Shown here piece by piece: positions 11,831 through 23,084 of a DNA stretch of 64,000 nucleotides; positions within the stretch are counted from its first letter, which is position 1, and each line of letters starts with the position of its first letter. This DNA is from Neoroseomonas marina. Its GTDB lineage: Bacteria > Pseudomonadota > Alphaproteobacteria > Acetobacterales > Acetobacteraceae. The translations under genes were made by a program, and so were the position numbers. The DNA lies in contig NZ_JABBKX010000007.1 of assembly GCF_012927745.1 (NCBI RefSeq), forward strand, positions 62,001 to 126,000. Direction: 5' to 3'. The notes under the pieces are model-generated. The model had not been told where the DNA came from, did no database searches, and saw only the letters and a program-made list of their open reading frames with translations.

Positions 11831-12197
11831 CCCTCAAGCGCCGGGCGCCGCGCATCCGCGCGGCTTGGCTGCGCGCCGTGGACTGTTGCGCCAGCGGCGG
11901 CGGATGGGCTGGGCGCGGTCGCGCTTCGCGCTCCCGGCCCGAGGCCTGGCCTCGGGCCGAAGTGTCGGCGCTGGCCAGCGGCTGTCTCGTTGATTGGGTC
12001 ATAGGTCGCGGCGGGCAGGGCCGGCCAGTCGTCATGCATGGCGACCTTCTGCGGCACGGAATGCGGCATCACGCATGTATTGCCGCGGCCTGCCCGGTTT
12101 TGACGCCGGTCAAGAATGGCCGGAAGGGGTTCCCGACGCGGGACGACCCAGGCTAAAGTCGTTGAAATATCCCGCAACGAAACGAGAGGTTTGGCGC
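11831..12197. other. 367-nt intergenic region with a 10-bp hairpin, possible repeat element
   Basis: No convincing gene. The region holds a perfect 10-bp stem (11935-11944 CGGCCCGAGG with 11950-11959, loop CCTGG), preceded by a small CGCG hairpin near 11919-11929. The minus strand has a 116-codon open frame (11827-12177), but its composition is Ala/Pro/Arg-rich with no start signal and it runs into the zapE 3' end. The dense palindromes look like an extragenic repeat or a 3' structure for zapE. The promoter for the next gene should be near the right end. Confidence 0.5.
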
Positions 12198-12629
12198 ATG
12201 CGGTTTCTGGCCATGGCCTTCATCGCCCTTGCCACCGTCGTCACGGCCGCCGCCCCGGCCGAAGCCCGGTCGCGCACGCAGCAGCAGGCCCAGGCCCAGC
12301 AGACCCGCGCCACCGCACCGCAGACGGCACGCGCCAGTGCCGCCCGCAGGACCGAGGCGCCGCAGCGCAACGCCCGCGCCACCGACCGGACTCGCCAGGC
12401 GGGCACGGCGACCACCCGCAACGGCCGTCAGGCCAACCGCACCACGTCTCGCGGCACGCAGGTCGCCGAGTCCTGCCGCGGCCGGGCCTGCGGCGCCCGC
12501 AGCCGCACCGTCGCCTGGCAGGGCGGGCTCGAGCCGCCGACCAACACCCAGGCCCAGTCCTGCCCGACCGGCACCATGGCCACGCTGGCGCTGGGCCATA
12601 ACGACGTGGTGCGCTGCCTGCCGCTCTGA
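12198..12629 (+). CDS. Small secreted protein with four cysteines, hypothetical
   Basis: A 143-residue protein not recognised as any named family. It begins with a signal peptide (MRFLAMAFIALATVVTAAAPAEA, cleavage about residue 22), followed by a low-complexity Gln/Ala/Thr/Arg segment (about 23-95) and a more ordered C-terminus with four Cys (ESCRGRAC, SCPTG, VRCLPL), enough for two disulfides. The start ATG at 12198 has GAGAGG about 10 nt upstream. It lies alone between zapE and mdh. Export to the periplasm is inferred from the signal peptide. Confidence 0.7.
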   Translation: MRFLAMAFIALATVVTAAAPAEARSRTQQQAQAQQTRATAPQTARASAARRTEAPQRNARATDRTRQAGTATTRNGRQANRTTSRGTQVAESCRGRACGARSRTVAWQGGLEPPTNTQAQSCPTGTMATLALGHNDVVRCLPL

Positions 12630-13700
<1,071 letters not shown>

Positions 13701-13707
13701 GCCCCCG

Positions 13708-13735
13708 GGGCCCGGCGGCGACGCCGGGCCCTTTT
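13708..13735 (+). terminator. Intrinsic terminator after mdh
   Basis: A perfect 10-bp stem (GGGCCCGGCG / CGCCGGGCCC) capped by a GCGA tetraloop (13718-13721) is followed directly by TTTT. It lies 7 nt after the mdh stop and 27 nt before sucC. It may terminate partially, giving more mdh than suc mRNA. Confidence 0.8.
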
Positions 13736-13761
13736 CCTGTCAGGCCAAGGGATCTCCGGGC

Positions 13762-14982
<1,221 letters not shown>

Positions 14983-14986
14983 CGCC

Positions 14987-15883
14987 ATGGCCGTTCTGGT
15001 CGACAAGAACACCCGCGTCATGACCCAGGGCTTCACCGGGGCCCAGGGCACCTTCCACGCCAGCCAGGGCATCGCCTACGGCTCGACCTATGTCGGCGGC
15101 ACCACGCCCGGCAAGGGCGGCACGATGCACCCCGAGCTGAACCTGCCGGTCTTCGACACGGTGGCCGAATGCGTCGCGAAGACGCAGGCCAATGCGTCGG
15201 TGATCTACGTCCCCGCCCCCTTCGCGGCGGATGCGATCCTCGAGGCGATCGACGCCGAGCTGCCGCTCATCATCTGCATCACCGAAGGCATCCCGGTGCT
15301 CGACATGGTGAAGGTGAAGCGGGCGCTCGGCGGGTCGAAGTCGATCCTGGTCGGGCCGAACTGCCCGGGCGTGATCACGCCGGAAGCCTGCAAGATCGGC
15401 ATCATGCCGGGCCACATCCACAAGCGCGGGTCGGTCGGCGTGGTCTCGCGCTCCGGCACCCTGACCTATGAGGCGGTGGCGCAGACCACGGCCGCGGGCC
15501 TGGGTCAGTCCACCTGCGTCGGCATCGGCGGCGACCCGGTGAAGGGCATGGACTTCATCGACGTCCTCGAGCTGTTCCTCAAGGACGACGAAACCAAGTC
15601 GATCGTCATGATCGGCGAGATCGGCGGCCAGTCCGAGATCCTCGCGGCCGAGTACCTGAAGGCCGAGAATTTCGGCCCGGGCAAGCCGAACAAGCCCGTC
15701 GTCGGCTTCATCGCCGGCGCGACCGCCCCCCCGGGTCGCCGCATGGGCCATGCCGGCGCCGTCATCTCGGGCGGCAAGGACACCGCGGCCGCGAAGATGG
15801 AAGCTATGGCCGCGGCCGGCATCCATGTCGCGGACAGCCCCTCGGCGCTCGGTTCGACCATGGTGAAGGCCCTGAAGGGCTGA
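14987..15883 (+). CDS. sucD: Succinyl-CoA synthetase subunit alpha
   Basis: A 298-residue subunit that binds CoA and carries the phosphorylated histidine, found in [17 protein letters not shown] near residue 250. The CoA-binding Rossmann N-terminus ([12 protein letters not shown]) and the [11 protein letters not shown] motif are intact. It partners SucC. A 160-nt gap to sucA holds a likely promoter. Confidence 0.98.
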   Translation: MAVLVDKNTRVMTQGFTGAQGTFHASQGIAYGSTYVGGTTPGKGGTMHPELNLPVFDTVAECVAKTQANASVIYVPAPFAADAILEAIDAELPLIICITEGIPVLDMVKVKRALGGSKSILVGPNCPGVITPEACKIGIMPGHIHKRGSVGVVSRSGTLTYEAVAQTTAAGLGQSTCVGIGGDPVKGMDFIDVLELFLKDDETKSIVMIGEIGGQSEILAAEYLKAENFGPGKPNKPVVGFIAGATAPPGRRMGHAGAVISGGKDTAAAKMEAMAAAGIHVADSPSALGSTMVKALKG

Positions 15884-15933
15884 CATCGCCCTCGGGCGGG
15901 GTGAAAGCCCTGCCACAAAGGGGCCATGCGCCC

Positions 15934-15944
15934 TATGTTAAGCG
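15934..15944 (+). promoter_or_regulatory. TATGTTAAGCG motif upstream of sucA
   Basis: Identical to the 11-mer upstream of atpH, about 100 nt before the sucA start. TGCCAC lies 17 nt upstream of TATGTT and could act as a poor -35 element. A GC-rich imperfect hairpin (about 15945-15978) follows. This suggests sucAB has its own promoter besides read-through from sucCD. Confidence 0.35.
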
Positions 15945-16043
15945 ACGCCGCCGCACCCTTAAGGCAGGGGCGGCGGCGACCCGCACTTGATACCAACCCG
16001 ACGTGACACCCGGCGGCGCCGTCCGCCGGCACGGAGAGACCCG

Positions 16044-18920
16044 ATGGCCGGAGTTGACGTCCTCGCAACCGCGATGACCGGCGCGAATGCCGCCTATCTC
16101 GCGGACCTCTACGCCCGCTGGGCGGAAAATCCCGCCAGCGTCGATCCCTCCATGGCCGAGCTGTTCGGCGCGCTGAACGACGAGGCGCGCGCGGTTCTGA
16201 CGGATGCGACCGGCGCCTCCTGGGCCCCGCGCATCCGCGGCGCCTTCGGCCCCGAGCCCGAGAAGCCGGCGCCGGTCAAGGGTGCCAAGGGCGCAGCCGC
16301 TGCCGCCGACCCCGAGGCGACGCGCCGCGCGGTGCTCGATTCCATTCGCGCGCTGATGCTGATCCGGTCCTATCGCGTGCGCGGGCACCTGGAAGCGCAG
16401 CTCGACCCGCTGGGCCTCACCCAGCCCAAGCCGCACCCGGAACTCGATCCGAAGACCTACGGCTTCACCGACGCCGACCTCGACCGGCCGATCTTCCTCG
16501 ACATGGTCCTGGGGAAGGAGACGGCGACGCTGCGCGAGATCATGGCGATCTGCCGCGCCTCCTACTGCGGGTCGATCGGCGTCGAGTTCATGCACATCCA
16601 GGATCCGGAGCAGAAGTCCTGGATCCAGCGCCGCATCGAGGGCGCGCCCTGGCTCGCCGGCTTCGACGCCGCGGCCAAGAAGCAGATCCTGCAGGAGCTG
16701 ACCGAGGCGGAGGGCTTCGAATCCTTCTGCGCGCGCAAGTTCGTCGGCACCAAGCGCTTCGGCCTCGAAGGCGGTGAATCCACCATCCCGGCGCTGGAAG
16801 CCGTGATCGAGACCGCGGCCAAGGGCGGCGTGAACGAGATCGCGATCGGCATGGCCCATCGCGGGCGCCTGAACGTGCTCGTGAACGTCGTGAAGAAGCC
16901 CTACGTGCAGGTCTTCTCCGAGTTCAAGGGCGTCGGCGCCAACCCTGACGACGTGCAGGGTTCGGGCGACGTGAAGTACCATCTCGGCACCTCGGTCGAT
17001 GTCGAGATCGGCGGCCGCATGGTCCACCTGTCGCTGCAGCCGAACCCCTCGCACCTCGAGGCCGTCGATCCGGTCGTGGTCGGCAAGGTGCGCGCGCGCC
17101 AGGACATGGCGGGCGACACCAAGGGCCGCCGGTCCGTGATGGGCATCCTGCTGCATGGCGACGCGGCCTTCGCCGGCCAGGGCGTGGTCTATGAGACGTT
17201 GGCGATGAGCCAGCTCATCGGCTACCGCACCGGCGGCACGGTCCACATCGTCACCAACAACCAGATCGGCTTCACCACCGTCGCGGCGCATGCCTATTCG
17301 GGTCTGTACTGCACCGACATCGCGAAGTCCGTGCAGGCGCCGATCCTGCACGTGAACGGCGACGACCCCGAGGCGGTGGTCTTCTGCGCCCGCATGGCGG
17401 CCGAGTTCCGCATGCAGTTCGGCGCCGACATCGTGCTCGACATCGTCTGCTACCGCCGCCACGGTCACAACGAGAGCGACGAGCCGGCCTTCACCCAGCC
17501 GATCATGTACAACCGCATCAAGGAGATGCGGACGACCCGCACGCTGTACGCGGAACGCCTGGCGCGCGAGGGCTCGCTCAGCGCCGAGGATTCGAAGGCG
17601 ATGTACGACGCCTTCAACGCGACGCTCGAGGACGCCTTCCAGGCCGCGCAGTCCTTCAAGCCGAACAAGGCCGACTGGCTGGAAGGCCACTGGACGGGCC
17701 TGAAGTCCGCGACCTCGGGCGAGGAGGTCGAGAAGCTGCACGACACCGCCGTGCCGCTCGACACGCTGCGCGAGGTGGGTGCGGCGCTCTGCCGCTACCC
17801 CGCCGACTTCAACGTCAATTCCAAGATCGCCCGCCAGCTCGAGGCCAAGAAGCAGGCCATCGAGACCGGGGAGGGCCTGGACTGGGCGACCGGCGAGGCG
17901 CTCGCCTTCGGCACGCTGCTGCTCGAAGGCCATCGCGTGCGCCTGTCGGGCGAGGACGTGCAGCGCGGCACCTTCTCCCACCGCCACGCCTATCTCATCG
18001 ACCAGCGGACCCAGGCGGAATACGTCCCGCTGAACAACATCCGCGAGGGCCAGCCGAAGTTCGAGGCGTTCAACTCCCTGCTCGCGGAGTTCGGCGTGCT
18101 CGGCTACGACTACGGCTACACGCTCGCGGACCCGCACACGCTGGTGCTGTGGGAAGGCCAGTTCGGCGACTTCGCCAACGGCGCGCAGGTCATCATCGAC
18201 CAGTTCATCGCCTCGGGCGAGACGAAGTGGCTGCGCATGTCGGGCCTGGTGATGCTGCTGCCGCATGGCTACGAAGGCCAGGGGCCGGAGCATTCCTCCG
18301 CACGGCTCGAGCGCTACCTGCAGCTCTGCGCCGAGCGCAACATGCGCGTCTGCAACTTCACAACGCCCTCGAACTACTTCCATGCGCTGCGCCGCCAGAT
18401 CAAGGCGAACTACCGCAAGCCGCTGGTGCTGATGACGCCGAAGTCGCTGCTGCGCCACAAGCTGGCGGTCAGCTCGCTGGCCGATTTCGGCCCGGGCAGC
18501 GCCTTCCGCTACGTCATCCCCGAAATCGACGCGATCGCGCCCGAGGAACAGGTGAAGCGCGTCGTGCTCTGCACCGGCAAGGTCTACTACGACCTGCTGC
18601 AGGAACGCCGGGACAAGGGTGCCAACGACGTCGCCATCGTGCGCGTCGAGCAGATGTACCCCTTCCCGGCCAACAGCCTGGCCAAGGCGCTGGCGCCCTA
18701 CAAGAACGCCGACGTGGTGTGGTGCCAGGAGGAACCCGAGAACATGGGCGCCTGGACCTTCATGGACCGGCGCATCGAGAAGGTCCTCAGGACCCTCGAC
18801 ATCAAGGCGAAGCGGCCCGAATTCGTGGGCCGCGAAGAAGCGGCGAGCCCGGCCACCGGCCTCGCCCGCATCCACCAGCAGCAGCAGGACGCCCTGGTGC
18901 GCGCGGCCCTCGGGCTCTGA
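16044..18920 (+). CDS. sucA: 2-oxoglutarate dehydrogenase E1 component
   Basis: A 958-residue thiamine-diphosphate E1 of the 2-oxoglutarate dehydrogenase complex, which decarboxylates 2-oxoglutarate and passes the succinyl group to E2 lipoate. Start ATG 16044 (GGAGAG 7 nt upstream; an upstream in-frame ATG at 15987 lacks a site and adds an Arg/Pro-rich leader). Visible motifs are the N-terminal E2-binding helix ([13 protein letters not shown]), AHRGRLNVL near residue 270, [20 protein letters not shown] near 475, and the C-terminal EEPENMGAW. Length fits the family. sucB follows after 31 nt. Confidence 0.98.
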   Translation: MAGVDVLATAMTGANAAYLADLYARWAENPASVDPSMAELFGALNDEARAVLTDATGASWAPRIRGAFGPEPEKPAPVKGAKGAAAAADPEATRRAVLDSIRALMLIRSYRVRGHLEAQLDPLGLTQPKPHPELDPKTYGFTDADLDRPIFLDMVLGKETATLREIMAICRASYCGSIGVEFMHIQDPEQKSWIQRRIEGAPWLAGFDAAAKKQILQELTEAEGFESFCARKFVGTKRFGLEGGESTIPALEAVIETAAKGGVNEIAIGMAHRGRLNVLVNVVKKPYVQVFSEFKGVGANPDDVQGSGDVKYHLGTSVDVEIGGRMVHLSLQPNPSHLEAVDPVVVGKVRARQDMAGDTKGRRSVMGILLHGDAAFAGQGVVYETLAMSQLIGYRTGGTVHIVTNNQIGFTTVAAHAYSGLYCTDIAKSVQAPILHVNGDDPEAVVFCARMAAEFRMQFGADIVLDIVCYRRHGHNESDEPAFTQPIMYNRIKEMRTTRTLYAERLAREGSLSAEDSKAMYDAFNATLEDAFQAAQSFKPNKADWLEGHWTGLKSATSGEEVEKLHDTAVPLDTLREVGAALCRYPADFNVNSKIARQLEAKKQAIETGEGLDWATGEALAFGTLLLEGHRVRLSGEDVQRGTFSHRHAYLIDQRTQAEYVPLNNIREGQPKFEAFNSLLAEFGVLGYDYGYTLADPHTLVLWEGQFGDFANGAQVIIDQFIASGETKWLRMSGLVMLLPHGYEGQGPEHSSARLERYLQLCAERNMRVCNFTTPSNYFHALRRQIKANYRKPLVLMTPKSLLRHKLAVSSLADFGPGSAFRYVIPEIDAIAPEEQVKRVVLCTGKVYYDLLQERRDKGANDVAIVRVEQMYPFPANSLAKALAPYKNADVVWCQEEPENMGAWTFMDRRIEKVLRTLDIKAKRPEFVGREEAASPATGLARIHQQQQDALVRAALGL

Positions 18921-18951
18921 CGCGCGCCACGGCCATCAACGGACGGCAGAC

Positions 18952-20181
18952 ATGACCGACATCCTGGTTCCCACCCTCGGCGAGAGCGTTTCTTCCGCCA
19001 CCGTCGCCCGCTGGCTCAAGAAGGCCGGCGAGGCCGTCGCGGCCGACGAGCCGCTGGTGGAGCTCGAGACCGACAAGGTGACGGTGGAGGTCAACGCGCC
19101 GTCCGCCGGCGTGCTGGAAGCGATCGCCGCGGCCGAGGGTGCCGAGGTTGCGCCGGGCGCGGTGCTCGGGTCCATCGCCGCGGGCGGCGGCGCCGCCGCC
19201 GCGAAGCCCGCCGCGCCGCCGCAACCGGTGGCTGCCGCCCCGGCCGTGCCGGCCGTCGAGACCCCACGCGCCGTCACCGGCCCGGTTGCCGTCCCCGGGA
19301 CCCACGCACCGCTGCCCGCCGCGGCCAAGCTGATGGCCGAGACCGGCGCGTCCGCCGCCGCGATCGGCGCCGGCACCGGCAAGGACGGACGCATCACCAA
19401 GGGCGACGTGATGGACTTCCTCGCGCGTCCCGCCGCCGCCCCGGCCGCGGCCGCCGCGCCGAAGCCGCCCCGCGCGCTCGAGGCCGGCGAGGAGCGCGTG
19501 AAGATGACGCGCCTGCGCATGACCATCGCCCGGCGACTCAAGGAAGCGCAGAACACCGCCGCGATGCTCACCACCTTCAACGAGGTGGACATGGGCGCCG
19601 CGATGGCCCTGCGCGCCGAGTACAAGGAGGTGTTCGAGAAGAAGCACGGCGTGAAGCTCGGCTTCATGTCCTTCTTCGTGAAGGCCTGCGTCGCCGCGCT
19701 GAAGGAGTTCCCGGCGGTCAACGCCGAGATCGACGGCGACGAGATCGTCTACAAGCACTTCGTGCACATGGGCATCGCCGTCGGCGGCCCGTCCGGCCTG
19801 GTCGTGCCCGTGCTGCGCAATGCCGACACGCTGTCCTTCGCCGATATCGAGAAGTCGATCGGCGCCTTCGGCAAGAAGGCCCGTGACGGCGCGCTGAAGC
19901 TCGACGAGCTCGCCGGCGGGTCCTTCACCATCACCAATGGCGGGATCTACGGGTCGCTGATGTCGACCCCGATCCTGAACCCGCCGCAGTCCGGCATCCT
20001 GGGCATGCACAAGATCCAGGACCGCCCGATGGCGGTGGGCGGCAAGGTCGAGATCCGGCCGATGATGTACATCGCGCTGTCCTATGACCACCGCATCGTG
20101 GACGGGAAGGAAGCGGTCTCCTTCCTCGTGCGCGTGAAGGAGAGCATCGAGGATCCGCGCCGGCTGATGCTCGACATCTAA
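18952..20181 (+). CDS. sucB: 2-oxoglutarate dehydrogenase E2 (dihydrolipoyl succinyltransferase)
   Basis: A 409-residue core enzyme of the complex. Domains in order: one lipoyl domain (lysine in [12 protein letters not shown], near residue 43), an Ala/Pro linker, an E3-binding domain (residues about 120-160, TKGDVMDFL), a second linker, and the catalytic acyltransferase domain with the His of [13 protein letters not shown] near residue 380. The start at ATG 18952 has only a weak ribosome site, suggesting coupling to sucA. The E3 gene lpd, which often follows in relatives, is absent here. Confidence 0.97.
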   Translation: MTDILVPTLGESVSSATVARWLKKAGEAVAADEPLVELETDKVTVEVNAPSAGVLEAIAAAEGAEVAPGAVLGSIAAGGGAAAAKPAAPPQPVAAAPAVPAVETPRAVTGPVAVPGTHAPLPAAAKLMAETGASAAAIGAGTGKDGRITKGDVMDFLARPAAAPAAAAAPKPPRALEAGEERVKMTRLRMTIARRLKEAQNTAAMLTTFNEVDMGAAMALRAEYKEVFEKKHGVKLGFMSFFVKACVAALKEFPAVNAEIDGDEIVYKHFVHMGIAVGGPSGLVVPVLRNADTLSFADIEKSIGAFGKKARDGALKLDELAGGSFTITNGGIYGSLMSTPILNPPQSGILGMHKIQDRPMAVGGKVEIRPMMYIALSYDHRIVDGKEAVSFLVRVKESIEDPRRLMLDI

Positions 20182-20203
20182 AGGCAACCACCACTGCCCG
20201 GGA

Positions 20204-20225
20204 GCGGCCCCGGCGACGGGGCCGC
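20204..20225 (+). terminator. GNRA-capped hairpin after sucB
   Basis: A perfect 9-bp stem (GCGGCCCCG / CGGGGCCGC) with a GCGA loop lies 22 nt after the sucB stop. Only ATTGGT follows, so it is either a weak or Rho-assisted terminator or a 3' stabiliser for the suc message. Confidence 0.5.
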
Positions 20226-20284
20226 ATTGGTCCCCCGTGCGCCGTCGCCGCGGCGGGACCCAATCATCAAGAAGGAGGTGTCAC

Positions 20285-20476
20285 ATGCGCAGCCGTGAAG
20301 GCCAGTTCTCCGACGCGCGTCCCATCCAGCGCAGCAAGGCCGAGAAGGAACGGCTCCTGCGCGAACTCCGCGACACGCTCGCGAGCCTCAAGCCGCACGC
20401 CTCGGCGTCGATGCGGACCACGCTGCAGGGGCGGATCCGGGAACTCGAGGCGGATCTGGGCGTCGCGAAGAAGTAA
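20285..20476 (+). CDS. Small charged helical protein, 63 aa, hypothetical
   Basis: Not recognised. A 63-residue, strongly basic and acidic protein with one long predicted helix from about residue 18 to the end (KAEKERLLRELRDTLASL and RIRELEADLG show heptad-like Leu spacing), so probably a short coiled coil. The start ATG 20285 has a textbook AAGGAGG 6 nt upstream, the strongest ribosome site in this part of the window, implying real and efficient translation. It lies between sucB and the convergent urt operon, where lpd might be expected. Confidence 0.75.
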   Translation: MRSREGQFSDARPIQRSKAEKERLLRELRDTLASLKPHASASMRTTLQGRIRELEADLGVAKK

Positions 20477-20478
20477 GG

Positions 20479-20532
20479 TTGGAGGAGCGCCGCCCCTCCA
20501 AGCCACCCCGCCGAGGGCCGAAAGGCCCTCGG
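20479..20532. repeat. Two-hairpin intergenic element, copy A
   Basis: Two adjacent perfect stems lie between convergent genes: TTGGAGG/CCTCCAA (20479-20485 with 20495-20501) and CCGAGGGCC/GGCCCTCGG (20511-20519 with 20524-20532) capped by GAAA. The first hairpin and linker resemble 44054-44095 (shared CCGCCCCTCC and CCACCC blocks). It may serve as a bidirectional terminator and looks like a dispersed repeat family. Confidence 0.45.
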
Positions 20533-20550
20533 AACCCGGGACCGGGTCCA

Positions 20551-21243
20551 TTACACCGTCAGCAACCGCCGCACCGCCTCCTCGTCGAGTTCCCCCGGCG
20601 CCCCGGCCAGCGCCACCTCCCCGCGCACCATGATGGCGATGCGGTCCGCGAGGCTCCGGGCGAATTCGTAATACTGCTCCACCAGCAGGATCCCCATCCC
20701 GCGATCCCTCGCGAGATGCGCGATGACCTTGCCGATATCCTTGATGACGTTGGGCTGGATGCCTTCGGTCGGCTCGTCGAGGATGAGCAGCCGCGGTCGC
20801 GCGCAGAGCGCCCGCCCGATCGCCAGCTGCTGCTGCTGCCCGCCCGACAGGTCGCCCCCGCGCCGGCGCAGGAACTGCCGCAGGATGGGGAACAGATCGA
20901 AGACCTCCGCATCCACGCTCGACCCGCGCGGGGCGGCGGCGAGCGCGGTCTCGAGGTTCTCCTGCACCGTCAGGAAGGGAAAGATCTCGCGGCCCTGGGG
21001 CACGTAGCCGATGCCGGCGCGGGCACGTTCGGCGGGGCCGAGGCGCGTGATGTCCCGCCCTTCCCAGGTGATGCTGCCCGCCCCCACCCGCTCCAGCCCC
21101 ATGATGGACCGCAGGAGGGAGGACTTGCCGACGCCGTTGCGGCCCAGCACGCAGGTCACCTTGCCCGGCTCGACGGCCAGGGAGACGCCGCGCAGGCAGA
21201 GGCTCGCGCCGTAGGAGAGATCGATCGCGCACACGTCGAGCAT
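20551..21243 (-). CDS. urtE: Urea ABC transporter ATP-binding subunit UrtE
   Basis: A 230-residue LivF-like ATPase, the last gene of urtABCDE. Walker A GRNGVGKSS near residue 34, signature LSGGQQQQLAIGRAL, and Walker B LLILDEPTEGIQPNVIKDI are intact. The IQPNV run after Walker B is typical of UrtE within the branched-chain family. It starts 3 nt after the urtD stop. Energises urea or short-amide import with UrtD. Confidence 0.95.
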   Translation of the reverse strand: MLDVCAIDLSYGASLCLRGVSLAVEPGKVTCVLGRNGVGKSSLLRSIMGLERVGAGSITWEGRDITRLGPAERARAGIGYVPQGREIFPFLTVQENLETALAAAPRGSSVDAEVFDLFPILRQFLRRRGGDLSGGQQQQLAIGRALCARPRLLILDEPTEGIQPNVIKDIGKVIAHLARDRGMGILLVEQYYEFARSLADRIAIMVRGEVALAGAPGELDEEAVRRLLTV

Positions 21244-21246
21244 GTC

Positions 21247-21984
21247 TCAGCGCCCCAGATAGACCTCGATCACGCGCGGATCGTTCTGCACGTGGTCGAT
21301 CGAGCCTTCGGACAAGACGCTGCCCTCATGCAGCACGGTGACGCGCCTCCCGAGGGCGCGGACGAATTCGAGGTCGTGCTCCACCACCACCACGCTGCGC
21401 TTGCCGGCGATGCCGACGAGCATGGCGGCGGTGTGCTCGGTCTCGGCATCCGTCATGCCGGCGACGGGTTCGTCCACCAGCAGCAGCTCCGGATCCTGGG
21501 CGAGCAGCATCCCGATCTCGAGCCACTGCCGCTGGCCGTGGGAGAGGATGCCGGCGGGATCGTGCGCGCGCTCGACCAGGCCGACCTCGGTCATCACCTG
21601 GCCGATGCGGTCGGCGGCTTCCCCGGTCAGGTGCCACTTGATGCAGGCGATGGGGCCGCGCGGGGCCTTCAGCGCGAGTTCGATGTTCTCGAACACCGTG
21701 AGGTCGTCGAAGACCGTCGGCTTCTGGAACTTCCGCCCGATGCCGAGATTGGCGATGGTCGGTTCGTCCAGCCGCGTCAGGTCCATGTCCCCGAAGCGGA
21801 CGGTACCCGAGGTCGGGCGCGTCTTGCCGGTGATGACGTCCATCATCGTCGTCTTGCCGGCACCATTGGGGCCGATGATGGCGCGCAGCTCGCCGGGCTC
21901 GACGACGAGGGAGAGGTTGTTCAGCGCGCGGAAGCCGTCGAACACGACGGTGACGCCGTCGAGGTAGAGCGAGCGCCCCTTCAT
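21247..21984 (-). CDS. urtD: Urea ABC transporter ATP-binding subunit UrtD
   Basis: A 245-residue LivG-like ATPase. Walker A GPNGAGKTT near residue 38; the signature is the UrtD variant LSHGQRQWLEIGM rather than LSGGQ; Walker B is LLLVDEPVAGMTDAE. The start ATG 21984 overlaps the urtC stop by 4 nt (ATGA), so translation is coupled. Confidence 0.95.
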   Translation of the reverse strand: MKGRSLYLDGVTVVFDGFRALNNLSLVVEPGELRAIIGPNGAGKTTMMDVITGKTRPTSGTVRFGDMDLTRLDEPTIANLGIGRKFQKPTVFDDLTVFENIELALKAPRGPIACIKWHLTGEAADRIGQVMTEVGLVERAHDPAGILSHGQRQWLEIGMLLAQDPELLLVDEPVAGMTDAETEHTAAMLVGIAGKRSVVVVEHDLEFVRALGRRVTVLHEGSVLSEGSIDHVQNDPRVIEVYLGR

Positions 21985-23084
21985 GCCCCGCGCCCCTTCT
22001 TCACCCGGTCGAACAGTCCGATCAGCCCGCGCGGCAGGAACAGCGTCACCGCCACGAACAGCCCGCCGAGCGCGAAGAGCCAGAGGTCCGGCGCCGCCGA
22101 GGTCAGCCAGGTCTTGAGCGCATTGACCGAGAAGGCGCCGAGCAACGCGCCCACCAACGTCCCGCGCCCGCCGACCGCGACCCAGATGACGGCCTCGATG
22201 GAGTTGCCGGGGCTGAACTCGCCGGGGTTGATGATGCCGACCTGTGGCACGTAGAGCGCGCCCGCGAGCCCCGCCAGCATGGCGGACAGGACGAAGGCGA
22301 ACAGTTTGTGCCGCGTGGTGTCGTAGCCGAGGAAGCGCGCGCGGCTTTCGGCGTCGCGGATCGCGGTCAGCACGCGGCCGTACTTGGTGCGCGTCAGCGC
22401 CGCGCAGAGCAGCATCGATCCGACCAGCAGCACCAGCGAGGCATAGAACAGCACGGCGCGCGCCGAGGGCGTGCCGAGCGGCATGCCCAGCAGTTCCTTG
22501 AAGTCGGTGAAGCCGTTGTTGCCGCCGAAGCCCATGTCGTTGCGGAAGAAGGCGAGCATCAGCGCGTAGGTCATCGCCTGCGTCAGGATCGACAGGTAGA
22601 CGCCGGTGATGCGGCTGCGGAAGGCGAGGAAGCCGACGACAAGCGCGAGCGCGCCCGGCACCAGCATCACCATCAGCATGGCGTAGGGGAAGGACTGGAA
22701 GCCGTGCCAGAACCAGGGCAGCTCGGTGTAGCCCAGGAAGACCATGAAGTCCGGCAACACCGGATGGCCATAGGCGCCGCGCGGCCCGATCAGCCGCATC
22801 AGGTGCATCCCCATCGCATAGCCCCCGAGGGCGAAGAACGCCCCGTGCCCGAGCGAGAGGATGCCCGCATACCCCCAGGCCAGGTCGAGCGAGAGCGCGA
22901 GCACCGCGTAGCAGATCCACTTCCCCGTGACGGAGACGATGAAGTCCGAGACGTGGAAGGCGCTGTCCCGCGGCAGCAGGTTGAGGATCGGCAGCGCCGC
23001 GAGCAGCAGCACCGCGATGATCAGCCCCGTGCGGATGCCAAGGCGCATCCGCGATGGCGGCGGGGCGGTCAGGGCGATGCTCAC
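21981..23084 (-). CDS. urtC: Urea ABC transporter permease UrtC
   Basis: A 367-residue LivM-like inner-membrane permease with about nine to ten membrane segments. I place the start at GTG 23084, which overlaps the urtB stop (GTGA) and gives a normal N-terminus; the open frame extends further but runs antisense-like through urtB. Family motifs include LDLAWGYAGILSLGHGAFFALGGY and SRARFLGYDT. It forms the channel with UrtB. Confidence 0.94.
   Translation of the reverse strand: MSIALTAPPPSRMRLGIRTGLIIAVLLLAALPILNLLPRDSAFHVSDFIVSVTGKWICYAVLALSLDLAWGYAGILSLGHGAFFALGGYAMGMHLMRLIGPRGAYGHPVLPDFMVFLGYTELPWFWHGFQSFPYAMLMVMLVPGALALVVGFLAFRSRITGVYLSILTQAMTYALMLAFFRNDMGFGGNNGFTDFKELLGMPLGTPSARAVLFYASLVLLVGSMLLCAALTRTKYGRVLTAIRDAESRARFLGYDTTRHKLFAFVLSAMLAGLAGALYVPQVGIINPGEFSPGNSIEAVIWVAVGGRGTLVGALLGAFSVNALKTWLTSAAPDLWLFALGGLFVAVTLFLPRGLIGLFDRVKKGRGA

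Noticed and set aside
11827-12177. 116-codon minus-strand frame in the zapE downstream gap
   Set aside because: No ribosome site, Ala/Pro/Arg-rich composition, overlap with the zapE end, and its sequence is mostly hairpin arms. Kept only as a region of interest.
15933-18875. 980-codon minus-strand frame opposite sucA
   Set aside because: Shadow of sucA caused by GC-rich codon bias; composition is His/Arg/Ala-rich with no family motif.
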